A DNA stretch of 64,000 nucleotides. It comes from Clostridium fessum (GTDB lineage Bacteria > Bacillota > Clostridia > Lachnospirales > Lachnospiraceae). The position numbers were made by a program, and so were the translations under genes. This document shows, in pieces, positions 63,722 through 64,000 of this stretch; position 1 is the stretch's first letter, and each line of letters opens with the position of its first letter. Under the pieces are notes generated by a model, which made no database searches, had not been told where the DNA came from, and was given only the letters and a program-made list of their open reading frames with translations. The stretch lies in contig NZ_PYLO01000002.1 of NCBI RefSeq assembly GCF_003024715.1, positions 620,001 to 684,000 on the forward strand, given 5' to 3'.

Positions 63722-64000
63722 TTATTTTCCGTTTGTCGGCTCCTGTTCTTCTTTGACCCCTTCCGTACTCTCTTTCATCAGCATGATCTTCGGCGTCATG
63801 ATAATCAGCTTCAGATCTTCCAGAACAGAATAGTTCCGTATGTACGTCAAATCCAGCTTCAGCTTGTCATAAGGGGTTGTGTTGTATTTTCCATATACCT
63901 GGGCATAACCGGTCAGTCCGGCTTTGACCTGCAGGCGGAAGGAAAATTCCGGTATCTCTTTTTCCAGTTCGGCTGCTAATTCCGGGCGCTCCGGCCGCGG
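63722..64000 (-). CDS. Undecaprenyl-phosphate sugar phosphotransferase (5' end outside window)
   Basis: The C-terminal 92 residues of a bacterial sugar transferase (WcaJ/RfbP/EpsL type), readable up to the window edge: RPELAAELEKEIPEFSFRLQ, KAGLTGYAQVYGKYNT, YDKLKLDLTYIRNYS, KLIIMTPKIML. This family puts the first sugar phosphate on the lipid carrier and so starts polysaccharide synthesis. It is upstream of all other capsule genes here, the expected place. A polar Glu-rich tail of some 20 residues ends it. Confidence 0.9.
   Translation of the reverse strand, partial: PRPERPELAAELEKEIPEFSFRLQVKAGLTGYAQVYGKYNTTPYDKLKLDLTYIRNYSVLEDLKLIIMTPKIMLMKESTEGVKEEQEPTNGK

Overview
The window looks like a chromosomal segment of a spore-forming Firmicute of the Lachnospiraceae type (Clostridium cluster XIVa). 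The evidence is a V-type ATPase operon in the Enterococcus-like gene order, spmA/spmB, a FabT/FabK-type fatty acid synthesis cluster, a tryptophan T-box in front of a TrpXYZ-type transporter, and DUF4422/GT8 capsule enzymes. Most of the window has moderate GC. About 44-46 kb and 48.7-59 kb are clearly richer in A and T, which suggests acquired accessory DNA. The genus cannot be named from the sequence alone.

Layout. 0-4.6 kb: V-type ATPase operon (G/H-like, I, K, E, C; minus strand, running off the left edge) with its promoter. 4.7-7.0 kb: AEC transporter and methionine aminopeptidase, separated by a possible small RNA. 7.3-14 kb: KdpDE-like two-component pair, a secreted unknown protein, three transporters and three tRNAs (Gly-GCC, Gly-UCC, Phe-GAA). 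14.2-17.7 kb: Trp-specific T-box and trpXYZ-like ABC operon. 17.8-21.6 kb: metG-tatD-rsmA, with an attenuator-like leader before metG. 21.7-28.4 kb: DUF885 lipoprotein, GerMN-like lipoprotein, FabT regulator, spmAB and an ABC-class ATPase with an Arg/Gly-rich insert. 28.5-37.6 kb: the fatty acid cluster fabH-acpP-fabK-fabD-fabG-fabF-fabZ-accDA (fused) plus a nitronate monooxygenase, with a FabT-like operator at the fabH promoter. 37.9-42.3 kb: a second two-component pair and a DHHW/AlgX-like protein. 42.4-46 kb: accessory genes: a 30-residue holin-like toxin with a likely antisense RNA, glf, an IS3-type transposase remnant and an AbiE-like toxin-antitoxin pair. 46.1-64 kb: a capsule/exopolysaccharide operon on the minus strand (sugar transferase, DUF4422 proteins, Wzm/Wzt-like ABC exporter, glycosyltransferases, polymerase) that also carries glmS and a SIR2-NTPase protein resembling anti-phage STAND defence proteins.

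How it fits together. FabT, encoded at 24.2 kb, probably regulates the fab cluster 13 kb away through the palindrome at 37.54 kb. The T-box should sense uncharged tRNA-Trp (specifier UGG) and switch on tryptophan uptake. The polysaccharide operon contains an initiating sugar transferase, chain-extending transferases, an exporter, a candidate polymerase and precursor genes (glmS, nucleotidyltransferase); glf supplies UDP-galactofuranose from its own promoter. A small intergenic repeat family occurs at about 12.2, 24.8 and 33.5 kb, one copy lying inside the fab operon. The least expected features are the SIR2-NTPase gene embedded in the capsule operon and overlapping glmS, the type I toxin locus, the metG leader and the repeat family.
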